Assembly: GCF_003253995.1 (NCBI RefSeq)
Contig: NZ_QKZL01000005.1
Coordinates: 186,001 to 250,000, forward strand
DNA: 64,000 nucleotides
Reading direction: 5' to 3'
DNA from: Palleronia aestuarii
GTDB taxonomy: Bacteria > Pseudomonadota > Alphaproteobacteria > Rhodobacterales > Rhodobacteraceae
Positions 8,155-17,382 of the stretch are shown piece by piece (the stretch's first letter is position 1; each line of letters opens with the position of its first letter). The notes under the pieces were generated by a model. The model was not told the DNA's origin and searched no databases. It saw nothing but the letters and a program-made list of their open reading frames with translations. A program made the position numbers and the translations under genes.

Positions 8155-9744
8155 ATGAACGCCAATCTGAACACCCTAGGTCGCGGGTCTCTCTATGCGG
8201 GGCTGATGGCCGGGGCGCTTGCCATGCCAGCGGGTGCCCAAACGATCACCGCCGTGATGCATTCGGGCCTCCGGGTCCTCGATCCCGTGATCACGACGGC
8301 GCACATCACCCGCGACAACGCCTCGATGATCTTCGACACACTGGTCTCGCTCAATTCCGACTTCGAGGTGGTTCCGCAGATGGCGGAGTACGAGGTCTCC
8401 GAGGACGGCCTGACCTACACCTTCACGCTGCGCGATGGTCTCACGTGGCACGATGGCGGCGAGGTCACGCCGGCCGATTGCATCGCGTCGATGAAGCGCT
8501 GGATGGAGCGCGACGGCGGCGGGCAGATGATCGCCGACAAGATGGAAAGCCTCGAGGCGACGGGCGACAACAGCTTCGAGCTCGTCCTGACGGAGCCGTT
8601 TCCCTACACGCTCACCGCGATGGCGAAGGTCTCGGGCCTCGCGCTCTTCATGATGCCCGAGCGCATCGCCAGCACGCCATCGGATCAGGCCATCGAGGAG
8701 CTGATCGGCTCCGGCCCCTTCAAGTTCGTGCAGGAGGAATTCCAGCCGGGCGTCCGCGTGGTCTTCGAGAAGTTCGAGGATTACGTCGTCACGCCGGAAC
8801 CCGCGGACTGGTTCTCCGGCGCCAAGGAGGTGCTCGTCGATCGCGTTGAATGGGTCACGATGCCCGACGCGCAGACGGCGATCAACGCGCTCGTCAACGG
8901 CGAGATCGACTACATGGAATCCGTGCCCGTCGACCTTCTTCCGCTTCTCGAGACGGTCGAGGGCGTGGAAACGCAGGTCCTCAACGATCTCGGCTCGGTG
9001 ACGATCGGGCGGATGAACTTCCTCCACCCGCCCTTCGACGATCCGCAAATCCGGCGCGCCGCGATGATGGCGCTCAACCAGGAGGACGTCCTGACCGCGC
9101 TGATCGGCAACCCGGAATACTACCAGGTCTGCGGCGCCATCTTCGGCTGCGGCACGCCCTACGAGTTCACCGACGGGTCGGAAACGCTGACCACCGGCGA
9201 CGGGGTCGAGCAGGCGACGCAGCTTCTCGAGGAATCCGACTACGACGGCACGCCCATCGTCCTGATGCAGCCGACCGACGTCGTCACGCTCACCGCGCAG
9301 CCCATCGTCGCGGCGCAGGCGCTGCGCAATGTGGGCTTCAATGTCGACATGCAGCCGATGGACTGGCAGACGCTCGTCACCCGCCGTGCGAGCCAGGCGG
9401 CCCCGTCGGATGGCGGCTGGAACATCTTCTTCACGAACTGGGTCGTGCCGGAAGTCTCGAACCCGCTGGCCAACGTCATGCTGAACGGTCGCGGGGACGA
9501 GGCCTGGTTCGGCTGGCCCACCGACGAGGAGATGAACCAGATGCTGGCCGATTTCGGTGCGGCCGAGGACGAGGAGACCCGCAAGAGCCTAGCCGAGCAG
9601 ATGCAGGCCCACGTGATGGAGAACGTGAACTACGTCCATCTCGGGCAGTATTTCAGCCCCGCGGCCTGGCGTTCCGACGTTCTGAGCGGCGTCGAGACGG
9701 CCCCGTTCCCGGTCTTCTGGGGCGTCTCGAAAGACGAGGGCTGA
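8155..9744 (+). CDS. Peptide/nickel-type ABC transporter substrate-binding protein
   Basis: A 529-aa periplasmic solute receptor of the DppA/OppA (SBP_bac_5) family. A signal peptide is clear, with a hydrophobic core from about residue 12 to 24 and an AGA-Q cleavage site. The mature part shows the family layout, including LDPVITTAH near the N-terminus and YTFTLRDGLTWHDG around residue 100. A GTG directly precedes the chosen ATG, and GAGGGA lies at good spacing for the ATG. It is the first gene of a four-gene importer operon. Ligand unknown; the hydrolases around suggest a peptide-like or N-acyl compound. Confidence 0.9.
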   Translation: MNANLNTLGRGSLYAGLMAGALAMPAGAQTITAVMHSGLRVLDPVITTAHITRDNASMIFDTLVSLNSDFEVVPQMAEYEVSEDGLTYTFTLRDGLTWHDGGEVTPADCIASMKRWMERDGGGQMIADKMESLEATGDNSFELVLTEPFPYTLTAMAKVSGLALFMMPERIASTPSDQAIEELIGSGPFKFVQEEFQPGVRVVFEKFEDYVVTPEPADWFSGAKEVLVDRVEWVTMPDAQTAINALVNGEIDYMESVPVDLLPLLETVEGVETQVLNDLGSVTIGRMNFLHPPFDDPQIRRAAMMALNQEDVLTALIGNPEYYQVCGAIFGCGTPYEFTDGSETLTTGDGVEQATQLLEESDYDGTPIVLMQPTDVVTLTAQPIVAAQALRNVGFNVDMQPMDWQTLVTRRASQAAPSDGGWNIFFTNWVVPEVSNPLANVMLNGRGDEAWFGWPTDEEMNQMLADFGAAEDEETRKSLAEQMQAHVMENVNYVHLGQYFSPAAWRSDVLSGVETAPFPVFWGVSKDEG

Positions 9745-9845
9745 TCGGCCCGATTTCCCCGTATCCGCGCCGCCCCGGTCTCGGGCGACGCGGATGAACG
9801 CGGTGGCGGTGCCCCGTGCGCCGCCGAACCTCCCCGAGGTATCAG

Positions 9846-10787
9846 ATGCCGATCTTTCTCGTCCGCCGCTTCCTCGCCGCGATCCCGGTTCTCCTGACCG
9901 TGGCGGTCTTCGTCTTCCTTCTGCTGCGCCTGACGCCGGGCGATCCGGCGGCGATCATCGCCGGTGACATGGCGACCCCGGAACAACTCGAGCGGATCCG
10001 GGCGACCCTCGGGCTCGACCAGCCCATCATCGTGCAGTTCGGCACCTGGATCGTCGATATCCTGCGCGGCGATTTCGGCACGTCGCTGATCTCGCGCCAG
10101 CCCGTTCTCAACCTCGTCACCGACCGGATGTGGCCGACGATCTGGATCGGTCTCATCACCATCGCACTTTCCGTGATCATCGCGGTGCCCATGGGCGTGC
10201 TCGCGGCCTGGAAGCAGGGAAGCTGGATCGATCACCTGGTGATGACCTTCTCGGTCCTGGGCTTCTCCGTTCCGGTCTTCGTCACGGGCTATCTGCTCAT
10301 CACGCTCTTCGCGCTCGACCTGCAGCTCTTCCCCGTGCAGGGCTACACCCCGCCGAGCCAGGATTTCGGGTCCTTCGCCGCGCGGGTCGTGCTGCCGTCC
10401 TTCACGCTCGCCTCGATCTACATCGCCCTCATCGCGCGGATGACGCGGGCGAGTCTCCTGAACGTGCTCGGGGAGGATTACGTGCGGACCGCGCGGGCGA
10501 AGGGTCTCACGGAGCGGCGGGTCCTCTTCCGCCACGCGCTTCGGAACGCCGCCGTTCCGGTGATGACGGTCATCGGCACGGGCTTCGCTTTGCTGATCTC
10601 GGGCGTGGTCGTGACGGAAAGCGTATTCAACATCCCCGGCCTCGGCCGGCTCACGGTCGATAGCATCTTCGCCCGCGACTATCCCGTCATCCAGGCACTC
10701 ATCCTGCTGACGGCGGGGATCTACGTGCTCGTCAATCTTCTCATCGACATCTCCTATTCCTTCCTTGATCCGAGGATCCGCTACTGA
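9846..10787 (+). CDS. ABC transporter permease, DppB type
   Basis: A 313-aa inner-membrane permease with about six transmembrane segments. It has the DppB-type start (MPIFLVRRFLAAIPVLLTV) and the EAA loop region (DYVRTARAKGLTERRV) that contacts the ATPase. ATG 9846 is preceded by a weak GAGG; the frame is open a little further upstream without conserved sequence. Its stop overlaps the start of the next permease (TGATG), so the two are translationally coupled and should form a heterodimer. Confidence 0.92.
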   Translation: MPIFLVRRFLAAIPVLLTVAVFVFLLLRLTPGDPAAIIAGDMATPEQLERIRATLGLDQPIIVQFGTWIVDILRGDFGTSLISRQPVLNLVTDRMWPTIWIGLITIALSVIIAVPMGVLAAWKQGSWIDHLVMTFSVLGFSVPVFVTGYLLITLFALDLQLFPVQGYTPPSQDFGSFAARVVLPSFTLASIYIALIARMTRASLLNVLGEDYVRTARAKGLTERRVLFRHALRNAAVPVMTVIGTGFALLISGVVVTESVFNIPGLGRLTVDSIFARDYPVIQALILLTAGIYVLVNLLIDISYSFLDPRIRY

Positions 10788-11656
10788 TGGCCGACAAGCT
10801 CATCCGCGGGGCCTTTCCCCTTTCGACGGGCAAGCTCGCCGCACGCGTCGGCTTCGCCCCGACCGTTTCGGCGATCGTCCTCCTCCTGATCGTGCTCGGC
10901 GCGATCTTCGCGCCCTACGTGGCCCCGCACGACCCGATCATGCAGGATCCGACCGCGCGGCTTGCGGCGCCATCTGCCGAATATCCCCTCGGCACGGACA
11001 ATTACGGCCGCGATCTCCTCAGCCGGGTGATCTACGGCGCGCGCGTCTCGCTGATCATCGGCATCGGCGCCACCCTCTTCGCGGTGGTGCTGGGCCTCAC
11101 GATCGGGCTGGTCTCGGGCTTCTTCCGTCTCGCCGACGCGATCGTCATGCGGATCATGGACGGGCTCATGGCGATCCCCTCCGTGCTTCTCGCGATCGCG
11201 ATCGTCTCGCTCATGGGGGCGAGCATCTGGACCGTCATGGCGGCGATCACGATCCCGGAAATTCCCCGCGTCGTCCGGCTCGTCCGGTCCATCGTGCTGT
11301 CTGCGCGCGAGGAGCCCTACGTGGAGGCGGCGTTGTCCCTCGGCACATCGATGCCGCGGATCCTCTGGCGTCACCTGATGCCCAACACCTTCGCGCCGCT
11401 GACCGTGCAGGCCACCTATGTCTGTGCCTCCGCGATCCTGACAGAGGCGATCCTGAGCTTCCTCGGCGCGGGCGTGTCGACGGAGACGCCCACCTGGGGC
11501 AACATCATGGCGGAGGCGCGGCTCTACTTCCAGCTCAAGCCCTCGCTGATCCTTTGGCCCGGACTGGCGCTGTCGCTCTGCATCCTGTCGATCAACCTGC
11601 TCGGAGACGCGGCGCGCGATGTGCTCGATCCGCGCATGGGCAAGCGGGAGGCTTGA
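10787..11656 (+). CDS. ABC transporter permease, DppC type
   Basis: A 289-aa inner-membrane permease, second half of the dipeptide-type pore. It has the N-terminal OppC-like segment, the PLGTDNYGRDLLSRV block at about residues 66-80 and an EAA loop around EPYVEAALSLGTS. It overlaps the upstream permease by one base and is followed after one base by the ATPase gene, giving a tightly packed importer operon. Confidence 0.92.
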   Translation: MADKLIRGAFPLSTGKLAARVGFAPTVSAIVLLLIVLGAIFAPYVAPHDPIMQDPTARLAAPSAEYPLGTDNYGRDLLSRVIYGARVSLIIGIGATLFAVVLGLTIGLVSGFFRLADAIVMRIMDGLMAIPSVLLAIAIVSLMGASIWTVMAAITIPEIPRVVRLVRSIVLSAREEPYVEAALSLGTSMPRILWRHLMPNTFAPLTVQATYVCASAILTEAILSFLGAGVSTETPTWGNIMAEARLYFQLKPSLILWPGLALSLCILSINLLGDAARDVLDPRMGKREA

Positions 11657-11657
11657 G

Positions 11658-13280
11658 ATGACGGTCCTCAGCGTCGAAAACCTCACCGTCGCCATCGACG
11701 ACGCCAAGGGCGCGGAAGTCGTCCGCGGCATCTCGCTCGAGATCGCGGCGGGCGAGACCGTCTGCCTCGTGGGCGAGAGCGGATCGGGCAAGTCCGTGAC
11801 CTCTCTGGCCGCAATGGGCCTTCTTCCCAAGGGCTCGCTCAAGACCACGTCGGGGCGGATTCTCCTCGACGGCGAGGATCTGCTGACGCTGCGCCCGAAT
11901 GAGTTGCGGGAGCGGCGGGCGACGCGGATGTCGATGATCTTCCAGGAGCCGATGACCGCCCTCAATCCGGTGATGAAGGTCGGCGACCAGATCCTCGAAG
12001 TGCTGACCGCCCATACGCGGATGCCGTCGAGCGAGGCGGAGGCGAAGGTTACCGACATCCTCGGCCAGGTGGGATTGCCCGACATCGAGCGCATGGCGTC
12101 GAGCTATCCGCACCAGCTTTCGGGCGGGCAGCGGCAGCGCATCATGATCGCCATGGCGCTCGTCCTCGAGCCGCGGCTCCTGATCGCCGACGAGCCCACC
12201 ACCGCGCTCGACGTGACGACGCAGAAGCAGATCCTGAAGCTCATCAAGGACTTGCAGACCGGGCACGGGACGGCCGTGCTCTTCATCACCCACGACATGG
12301 GCGTCGTTGCGGAGATCGCGGACAGGGTCTACGTCATGAACCAGGGTGCGCTCGTGGAAGACGGGCCCGTGCGGGACGTCATGTCGAACCCGACGAAGGA
12401 CTATACCCGCAAGCTTCTGAGTTCCGTCCCCTCGCTCGACCCGCGCGCGCCGCGTCCGCCGCGCTCGAAGAAGCCGACCCTCGTGGTGAGCGACCTGAAC
12501 AAGGTCTATGGCGGCGGCGGATTCCTCAAGCGCGGGGCCGAAACCCATGCGGTGAAGGACGTGTCGCTGGAGCTCATGTCGGGCCGCACGCTTGGCGTCG
12601 TGGGCGAAAGCGGTTCCGGAAAGAGCACGCTCGCGCGCTGCGTGATGCGGATGATCGACATCACGTCGGGCGGCGTGAAGATCGGCGGGCAGGAGATCGG
12701 GCAGTTCGGGCGGCGGGCGATGCATCCCTATCGCAAGCGGTTGCAGATGGTGTTTCAGGATCCTTATCGTTCGCTCAATCCGCGGTTGACGGTGGAGCAG
12801 AGCATCGTCGAGGGGCCGGTGAATTACGGTATGCCCCGCAAGGAGGCCCGCGCGAAGGCGGCGGAGCTTCTGGACCTCGTCGGCCTGCCCACGAACGCGC
12901 TCGGACGTTATCCGCACATGTTCTCCGGAGGGCAGCGGCAGCGCATCGCGGTGGCGCGTGCGCTCGCGATGGAGCCAGAGCTTCTCGTGGCCGACGAGGC
13001 GGTCTCCGCCCTCGACGTGTCGGTTCAGGCGCAGGTCCTTGATCTTCTGGACGAAATCCAGGACCGGACGGGGATCGCGATCCTTTTCATCACCCACGAT
13101 CTGCGCGTCGCGGCGCAGGTTTGCGACGAGGTCGCGGTCATGCATCGCGGACGGGTGGTGGAGATGGGCACGACGCGGGACGTGCTCGGCAATCCGCAGC
13201 ACGAGTACACGCAGAGCCTTTTGGCCGCCGCGCCGGGGCGGGACTGGGACTTCGCCAATTTCCGCCCCGTGGCGGCGTGA
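11658..13280 (+). CDS. Fused double ABC ATPase of dipeptide-type importer
   Basis: A 540-aa protein joining the DppD- and DppF-like ATPases, as in GsiA. Domain 1 has Walker A at 39-46 (GESGSGKS), signature LSGGQRQ at 154-160 and Walker B around 177-180. Domain 2 has Walker A at 316-323, signature SGGQRQR at 423-429 and Walker B around 443-447. Domain 2 reads ADEAVSALD where ADEPVSALD is usual; the catalytic Glu is kept, so activity should not be lost. It completes a self-sufficient importer. The 187 bp after it hold the first 11-bp repeat array. Confidence 0.92.
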   Translation: MTVLSVENLTVAIDDAKGAEVVRGISLEIAAGETVCLVGESGSGKSVTSLAAMGLLPKGSLKTTSGRILLDGEDLLTLRPNELRERRATRMSMIFQEPMTALNPVMKVGDQILEVLTAHTRMPSSEAEAKVTDILGQVGLPDIERMASSYPHQLSGGQRQRIMIAMALVLEPRLLIADEPTTALDVTTQKQILKLIKDLQTGHGTAVLFITHDMGVVAEIADRVYVMNQGALVEDGPVRDVMSNPTKDYTRKLLSSVPSLDPRAPRPPRSKKPTLVVSDLNKVYGGGGFLKRGAETHAVKDVSLELMSGRTLGVVGESGSGKSTLARCVMRMIDITSGGVKIGGQEIGQFGRRAMHPYRKRLQMVFQDPYRSLNPRLTVEQSIVEGPVNYGMPRKEARAKAAELLDLVGLPTNALGRYPHMFSGGQRQRIAVARALAMEPELLVADEAVSALDVSVQAQVLDLLDEIQDRTGIAILFITHDLRVAAQVCDEVAVMHRGRVVEMGTTRDVLGNPQHEYTQSLLAAAPGRDWDFANFRPVAA

Positions 13281-13302
13281 GGCGCCGGACCCGTCCCTTG
13301 CT

Positions 13303-13456
13303 CGTACACCACGCGTACACCACAGGTACACGGCCCGTGCAGCGAACGTGCATCCCGCGTACACGGGACGTGCATCCCGCGTGCCGACATCGTGCACAGG
13401 GTGTCGCGACATCGTACACGGGGCGTACACAACCAGCGTCCGCACCGTTCAGATTT
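13303..13456 (+). repeat. 11-bp-phased CGTRCA repeat array 1
   Basis: Fourteen successive 11-bp registers with core CGTRCA(C) followed by a variable 4-5 bp. Units start at 13303, 13314, 13325, 13336, 13347, 13358, 13369, 13380, 13391, 13402, 13413, 13424, 13435 and 13446. Nine (13303, 13314, 13336, 13347, 13358, 13369, 13391, 13413, 13424) carry the exact core. Units 13325 (GGTACA), 13380 (CGTGCC) and 13446 (CGTTCA) differ by one base; 13402 is degenerate (TGTCGC) and 13435 has no core. The variable parts differ, so only core and spacing are conserved. The array fills most of the gap between the ABC ATPase stop and the M81 start and ends at the CGGGAGA ribosome-binding site. One unit per helical turn suggests a protein binding along one face of the DNA. 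Confidence 0.9.
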
Positions 13457-13467
13457 CGGGAGACCAC

Positions 13468-15003
13468 ATGACCGCGTCCCGCATCGCCATCGGCGGCTTC
13501 CTGCACGAGACGAACACGTTCGGTCCCTCCAAGGCCACCTACGAGGATTTCGCCCATGGCGGCGGGTCTGGCCGGATGCTTCGCGGTGGGGAGATCCTCG
13601 AGACCTGCGCGGACATGAACGCCGCGATCTCGGGCGCGATCCGGCACGGGACGCAGGCGGGCTGGGACCTGCGCCCGACGCTCTTCTGCTCGACCTCTCC
13701 CTCGGCCCATGTCACGCGCGACGCGTTCGAGCGGATCGCCGACGAGCTGATCGAGCGGATCGTGGCCGAAGGGCCGCTCGACGGGCTCTTCCTCGACCTG
13801 CACGGGGCGATGGTCTGCGAGCATCTCGACGACGGGGAGGGGGAACTGCTCACGCGGCTCCGCGACCGGCTTGGGGCGGACCTGCCGATCGTCGTCTGCC
13901 TCGACCTGCATGCCAACGTCACCGACGCGATGTTCGCCCATGCCGACACGCTCGAGAGCTATCGCACCTATCCGCATGTGGACATGGCGCAGACGGGGCT
14001 CAGGGGCGCGCGGGCGCTCGGGCGGATGCTTGAGGGCGGCAAGCCCGAAAAGGCGCTGCGCGTGGCGCCGTTCCTGACCGCCATCGCCTGGCAATGCACC
14101 GATGCCGCCCCCGCGAAGGATCTCTACGCGCATCTTAGGGAGCTTGCGGGCGAGGGACGCGACGTGAGCTTCAACATGGGCTTTCCGGCGGCGGATTTCC
14201 CGCAATGCCGGATGAGCGTCACCGCCTACGGCCCCGGCGCCGACGAGGCCGCCGACAGCCTGATGGCGGCCATCGAGGCGGCCGAGCCAGATTTCACGGG
14301 CGAGGTCTTCTCTCCGGCGGACGGCGTGGCGGAAGCGATCCGGCTCGCCGGTCTGCCCGAGACGGACGGCCCCGTCATCATCGCCGACACGCAGGACAAT
14401 CCCGGCGCGGGCGCGGACAGCAACACGACCGGCATGATCCGCGCGATGGTCGACGCGGGCGCGCGGGGCGCGCTCGGCAATCTCTACGATCCGGAGGCCG
14501 CGCGCGCGGCCCATGCGGCGGGCGAGGGGGCCACGCTCCGCATCGCGCTCGGCGGCCGGTCGCGGGTCGCGGGCGACGCGCCCTTCGAGGCGGAGTTCCT
14601 CGTGGAGCGCGTCTCCGACGGGGCCTTCACGGCCACGGGGCCCTATTACCGGGGCCGCAAGATGCAGATGGGCCCGTCGGCCTGCCTCAGGATCGGGGAT
14701 CTGCGCATCGTCGTCGTTTCCGCCAAGGCGCAGATGGCCGACCGCGCGATGTTCCGCCAGGTGGGCATCGTGCCGGAGGAGGAGCCGATCCTCGTCGTCA
14801 AGAGCTCCGTCCATTTCCGCGCCGATTTCGCGCCCGTCGCGGGCGCGCTTCTCGTCTGCGCCGCGCCGGGGCCGATGGCCGTCGATCCGGCGCTTCTGCC
14901 CTGGACGCGGCTCGAACCGGGGATCAGGCTCGGCGCGCTCGGCCCGGCCTTCGCGCCGCCGGAAAACGTACCCACGAAGGAGACAGAGAATGCCCGTCAT
15001 TGA
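13468..15003 (+). CDS. M81 family metallopeptidase (MlrC-like)
   Basis: A 511-aa protein of the M81/MlrC family, named from microcystin-degradation protein MlrC; members are zinc hydrolases of small peptides or amides. Visible marks are FLHETNTF at about residues 11-18, CLDLHANVTD near 145 and a DNPGAGADSNTTG block near 310. ATG 13468 has GGGAGA just upstream. The 3' end overlaps the next gene by 14 bp. It lies downstream of the dipeptide-type importer, separated by the 11-bp repeat array, and upstream of two M20 hydrolases, so it probably degrades the imported compound. Confidence 0.88.
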   Translation: MTASRIAIGGFLHETNTFGPSKATYEDFAHGGGSGRMLRGGEILETCADMNAAISGAIRHGTQAGWDLRPTLFCSTSPSAHVTRDAFERIADELIERIVAEGPLDGLFLDLHGAMVCEHLDDGEGELLTRLRDRLGADLPIVVCLDLHANVTDAMFAHADTLESYRTYPHVDMAQTGLRGARALGRMLEGGKPEKALRVAPFLTAIAWQCTDAAPAKDLYAHLRELAGEGRDVSFNMGFPAADFPQCRMSVTAYGPGADEAADSLMAAIEAAEPDFTGEVFSPADGVAEAIRLAGLPETDGPVIIADTQDNPGAGADSNTTGMIRAMVDAGARGALGNLYDPEAARAAHAAGEGATLRIALGGRSRVAGDAPFEAEFLVERVSDGAFTATGPYYRGRKMQMGPSACLRIGDLRIVVVSAKAQMADRAMFRQVGIVPEEEPILVVKSSVHFRADFAPVAGALLVCAAPGPMAVDPALLPWTRLEPGIRLGALGPAFAPPENVPTKETENARH

Positions 15004-16147
15004 GGACATCGCCGCGTTCGCAGAGGATCTGACCGCGATCCGCCGCGATTTCCACGAACATCCCGAGCTGGGCTTCCAGGAGCACCGGACGTCGGGCAAG
15101 GTCGCCGAGATGCTGCGCGCCTGGGGGATCGAGGTGACGACGGGGCTTGGCGGGACGGGCGTCGTGGGCGTGCTCGAGGGCAGCCGTCCCGGACGCCGCA
15201 TCGGGCTGCGCGCGGACATGGACGCGCTGCCGATCGACGAGCAGACGAACCTGCCCTGGGCGTCGAAGACCCCCGGCGTCATGCATGCCTGCGGCCATGA
15301 CGGGCACACGACGATGCTTCTGGGCGCGGCGCGCTATCTCGCGGCGAACCGCGATTTCGCGGGCACGGCGATCTTCATCTTCCAGCCGGCGGAGGAGGGG
15401 CTCGGCGGCGCGCGCGCGATGATCGCCGACGGGCTTTTCGAGAAGTTTCCCTGCGACGAGATCTACGGGATGCACAATTCGACCGGGGACGCGCCCGACA
15501 TGGTCGGCGTGAAGAAGGGCCCGGCGATGGCGGGCGCGAACTTCTTCGACATCCGCGTGATCGGTCGCGGCGCGCATGGCGCGCGGCCCGAGGAAAGCCG
15601 CGACCCGGTGGTGATCGCCGCCTCCCTCGTCGGAGAGATGCAGTCGATCGTCTCGCGCAACGTCGAGCCGACCTCGCCCGCGGTGCTGTCGATCACGCAA
15701 ATCCATTCGGGCTCCGCCTACAACGTCATACCGGGCACCGCCGATCTTGCCGGGACCGTGCGGTTCTTCGACACCGCGACGGGAGAGCTCATCTCCGAGC
15801 GGATCCGGGCGCTCTGCGCGGGGATGGCGGCGGCGCACGGGGTGGAGATCGAGGTCGATATCCGCAACGTCTTCGACGTGCTGATGAACGACGACGCGCT
15901 CTCGGACGCGCTCATCGCCGCCGCCGCGCCGGTGGTGGGCGAGAAGGCGCGGGTGAAGACCGACCTCGTCATGGGCTCGGAGGATTTCGCCGACATGCTG
16001 CGCGTCGTGCCGGGGGCCTATTGCACCGTCGGCCATTCGGGCGACGTGGCGCTGCACAATCCGGGCTTCGTTCTCGACGACGCGATCCTGCCCGTGGGGG
16101 CCAGCATCTATGCCAACCTCGTGACGAGCCGGGGCGCGGCGGCATGA
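14990..16147 (+). CDS. M20 amidohydrolase (hippurate hydrolase-like)
   Basis: A 385-aa member of the M20D amidohydrolase group (hippurate hydrolase, N-acyl amino acid or IAA-conjugate hydrolases). Typical marks are DFHEHPELGFQE at 18-29, MHACGHDGHTTM near 98-109 with metal-binding Cys/His, and QPAEEGLGGARAM near 130-142. ATG 14990 has AAGGAGA upstream and lies inside the end of the M81 gene. Its stop overlaps the next M20 gene by four bases (ATGA), so M81, M20D and M20 are translationally coupled. Confidence 0.9.
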   Translation: MPVIEDIAAFAEDLTAIRRDFHEHPELGFQEHRTSGKVAEMLRAWGIEVTTGLGGTGVVGVLEGSRPGRRIGLRADMDALPIDEQTNLPWASKTPGVMHACGHDGHTTMLLGAARYLAANRDFAGTAIFIFQPAEEGLGGARAMIADGLFEKFPCDEIYGMHNSTGDAPDMVGVKKGPAMAGANFFDIRVIGRGAHGARPEESRDPVVIAASLVGEMQSIVSRNVEPTSPAVLSITQIHSGSAYNVIPGTADLAGTVRFFDTATGELISERIRALCAGMAAAHGVEIEVDIRNVFDVLMNDDALSDALIAAAAPVVGEKARVKTDLVMGSEDFADMLRVVPGAYCTVGHSGDVALHNPGFVLDDAILPVGASIYANLVTSRGAAA

Positions 16148-17280
16148 GCATCTGGAAAGAGCTGCCCTTCGACACCGACGAGATCGTCGAAGGGCTGCGC
16201 CCCTGGATCGAATGCGAGAGCCCGACCTTCGACGCGGCGGCGGTGGACCGGATGATGGACCTGGTCGCGATGCGCTGTGCCGAACTCGGCGCGACGGTCG
16301 AACGGATCCCGGGCACGATGGGCCTCGGCGGGTCGGTGCGCGCGCGCTTTCCGCATCCGCGCATGGGCGAGCCGGGGATCCTCATTTCGGGTCATTTCGA
16401 TACGGTCCATCCCGTGGGCACGCTGGCCAAGAACCCGTTCCGCCGCGAGGGGGGCCGCGTCTACGGCCCCGGCATCCAGGACATGAAGGGCGGCAACTAC
16501 ATCGCGCTCGAGGCGATCCGGCGGCTGGCGGAGGCGGGGTTCGAGACGCCGCTGCCCGTCACCGCCCTCTTCACCCCCGACGAGGAGATCGGTACCCCCG
16601 CCGCGCGGACGCTGATCGAGACGGAGGCGCGGCGGGCAAAATACGTGCTCTGCCCCGAGCCCGCGCATCGCGACAACGGCGTGACGACGGGCCGCTACGC
16701 CATCGCGCGCTTCGACCTTCATGCGGAGGGCAAGCCGTCCCATGCGGGCGCGCGGCTCTCGGACGGCACCTCCGCCGTGCGCGAGCTCGCCCGTCGGATC
16801 ATCGAGATCGAGGAGATGACGAGCGAGGATTGCACCTTCTCGTGCAACAACGTCTCCTCCGGCCGTTGGGTCAATTGCGTGCCGTGGACGGCGTCGGCCG
16901 AATGCCTCTCCATGGCCAAGGAACAGGACGATCTCGACTCCGGGATCGAGCGGATGCTGGCTCTGTCGGGCGAGCGCAACGGCGTGCGGTTCACCGTCAC
17001 GCGCGGTGTGACGCGGCCCGTCTGGGAGGCGGAGCGGCCCGAGACGATGGCGCTCTACGAGAAGGCGCGCGCGATCTCCGTCGATCTCGGCCACGAGATG
17101 CCGCATCGCAGCCAGGGCGGCGGGTCGGACGCGAACTTCACCGGCGCGATGGGCATCCCCTCGCTCTGCTCGCTGGGCGTGAGGGGCGACGGGCTCCATA
17201 CGTTCGGGGAGCATATCGACGAGGAGATGATCGTCCCGCGGACCCGGATCTTCGCGGGACTGCTCGCGACGCTGGACTGA
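16144..17280 (+). CDS. M20 family metallopeptidase (ArgE/carboxypeptidase G2-like)
   Basis: A 378-aa zinc hydrolase. Metal-site segments are ISGHFDTVHPVG (His and Asp ligands), GPGIQDMKGG (bridging Asp) and TPDEEIGTP (catalytic Glu pair), in the order expected for M20A enzymes such as carboxypeptidase G2. It starts with an ATGA overlap on the preceding M20D gene and is the third hydrolase of the M81-M20-M20 unit. Two M20 enzymes in tandem suggest sequential removal of two groups, or two related products of the M81 step. Confidence 0.88.
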   Translation: MSIWKELPFDTDEIVEGLRPWIECESPTFDAAAVDRMMDLVAMRCAELGATVERIPGTMGLGGSVRARFPHPRMGEPGILISGHFDTVHPVGTLAKNPFRREGGRVYGPGIQDMKGGNYIALEAIRRLAEAGFETPLPVTALFTPDEEIGTPAARTLIETEARRAKYVLCPEPAHRDNGVTTGRYAIARFDLHAEGKPSHAGARLSDGTSAVRELARRIIEIEEMTSEDCTFSCNNVSSGRWVNCVPWTASAECLSMAKEQDDLDSGIERMLALSGERNGVRFTVTRGVTRPVWEAERPETMALYEKARAISVDLGHEMPHRSQGGGSDANFTGAMGIPSLCSLGVRGDGLHTFGEHIDEEMIVPRTRIFAGLLATLD

Positions 17281-17382
17281 CCGGGTCCGGGCGGGGATCG
17301 AAGGAATTGTGCGGAACGAGGAGGAACGAGCCATGCAGATCGACCGGAGACCGGGCCGCCGGGCCCCGCTGGGAGCGCGGGC

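Noticed and set aside
13025-13432. Minus-strand frame with recurring CTR/VHGPCT-like segments
   Set aside because: The periodic peptide is just the translation of the 11-bp array (three units make 33 bases or 11 codons). All frames show it, there is no ribosome-binding site, and it overlaps the ABC ATPase gene.
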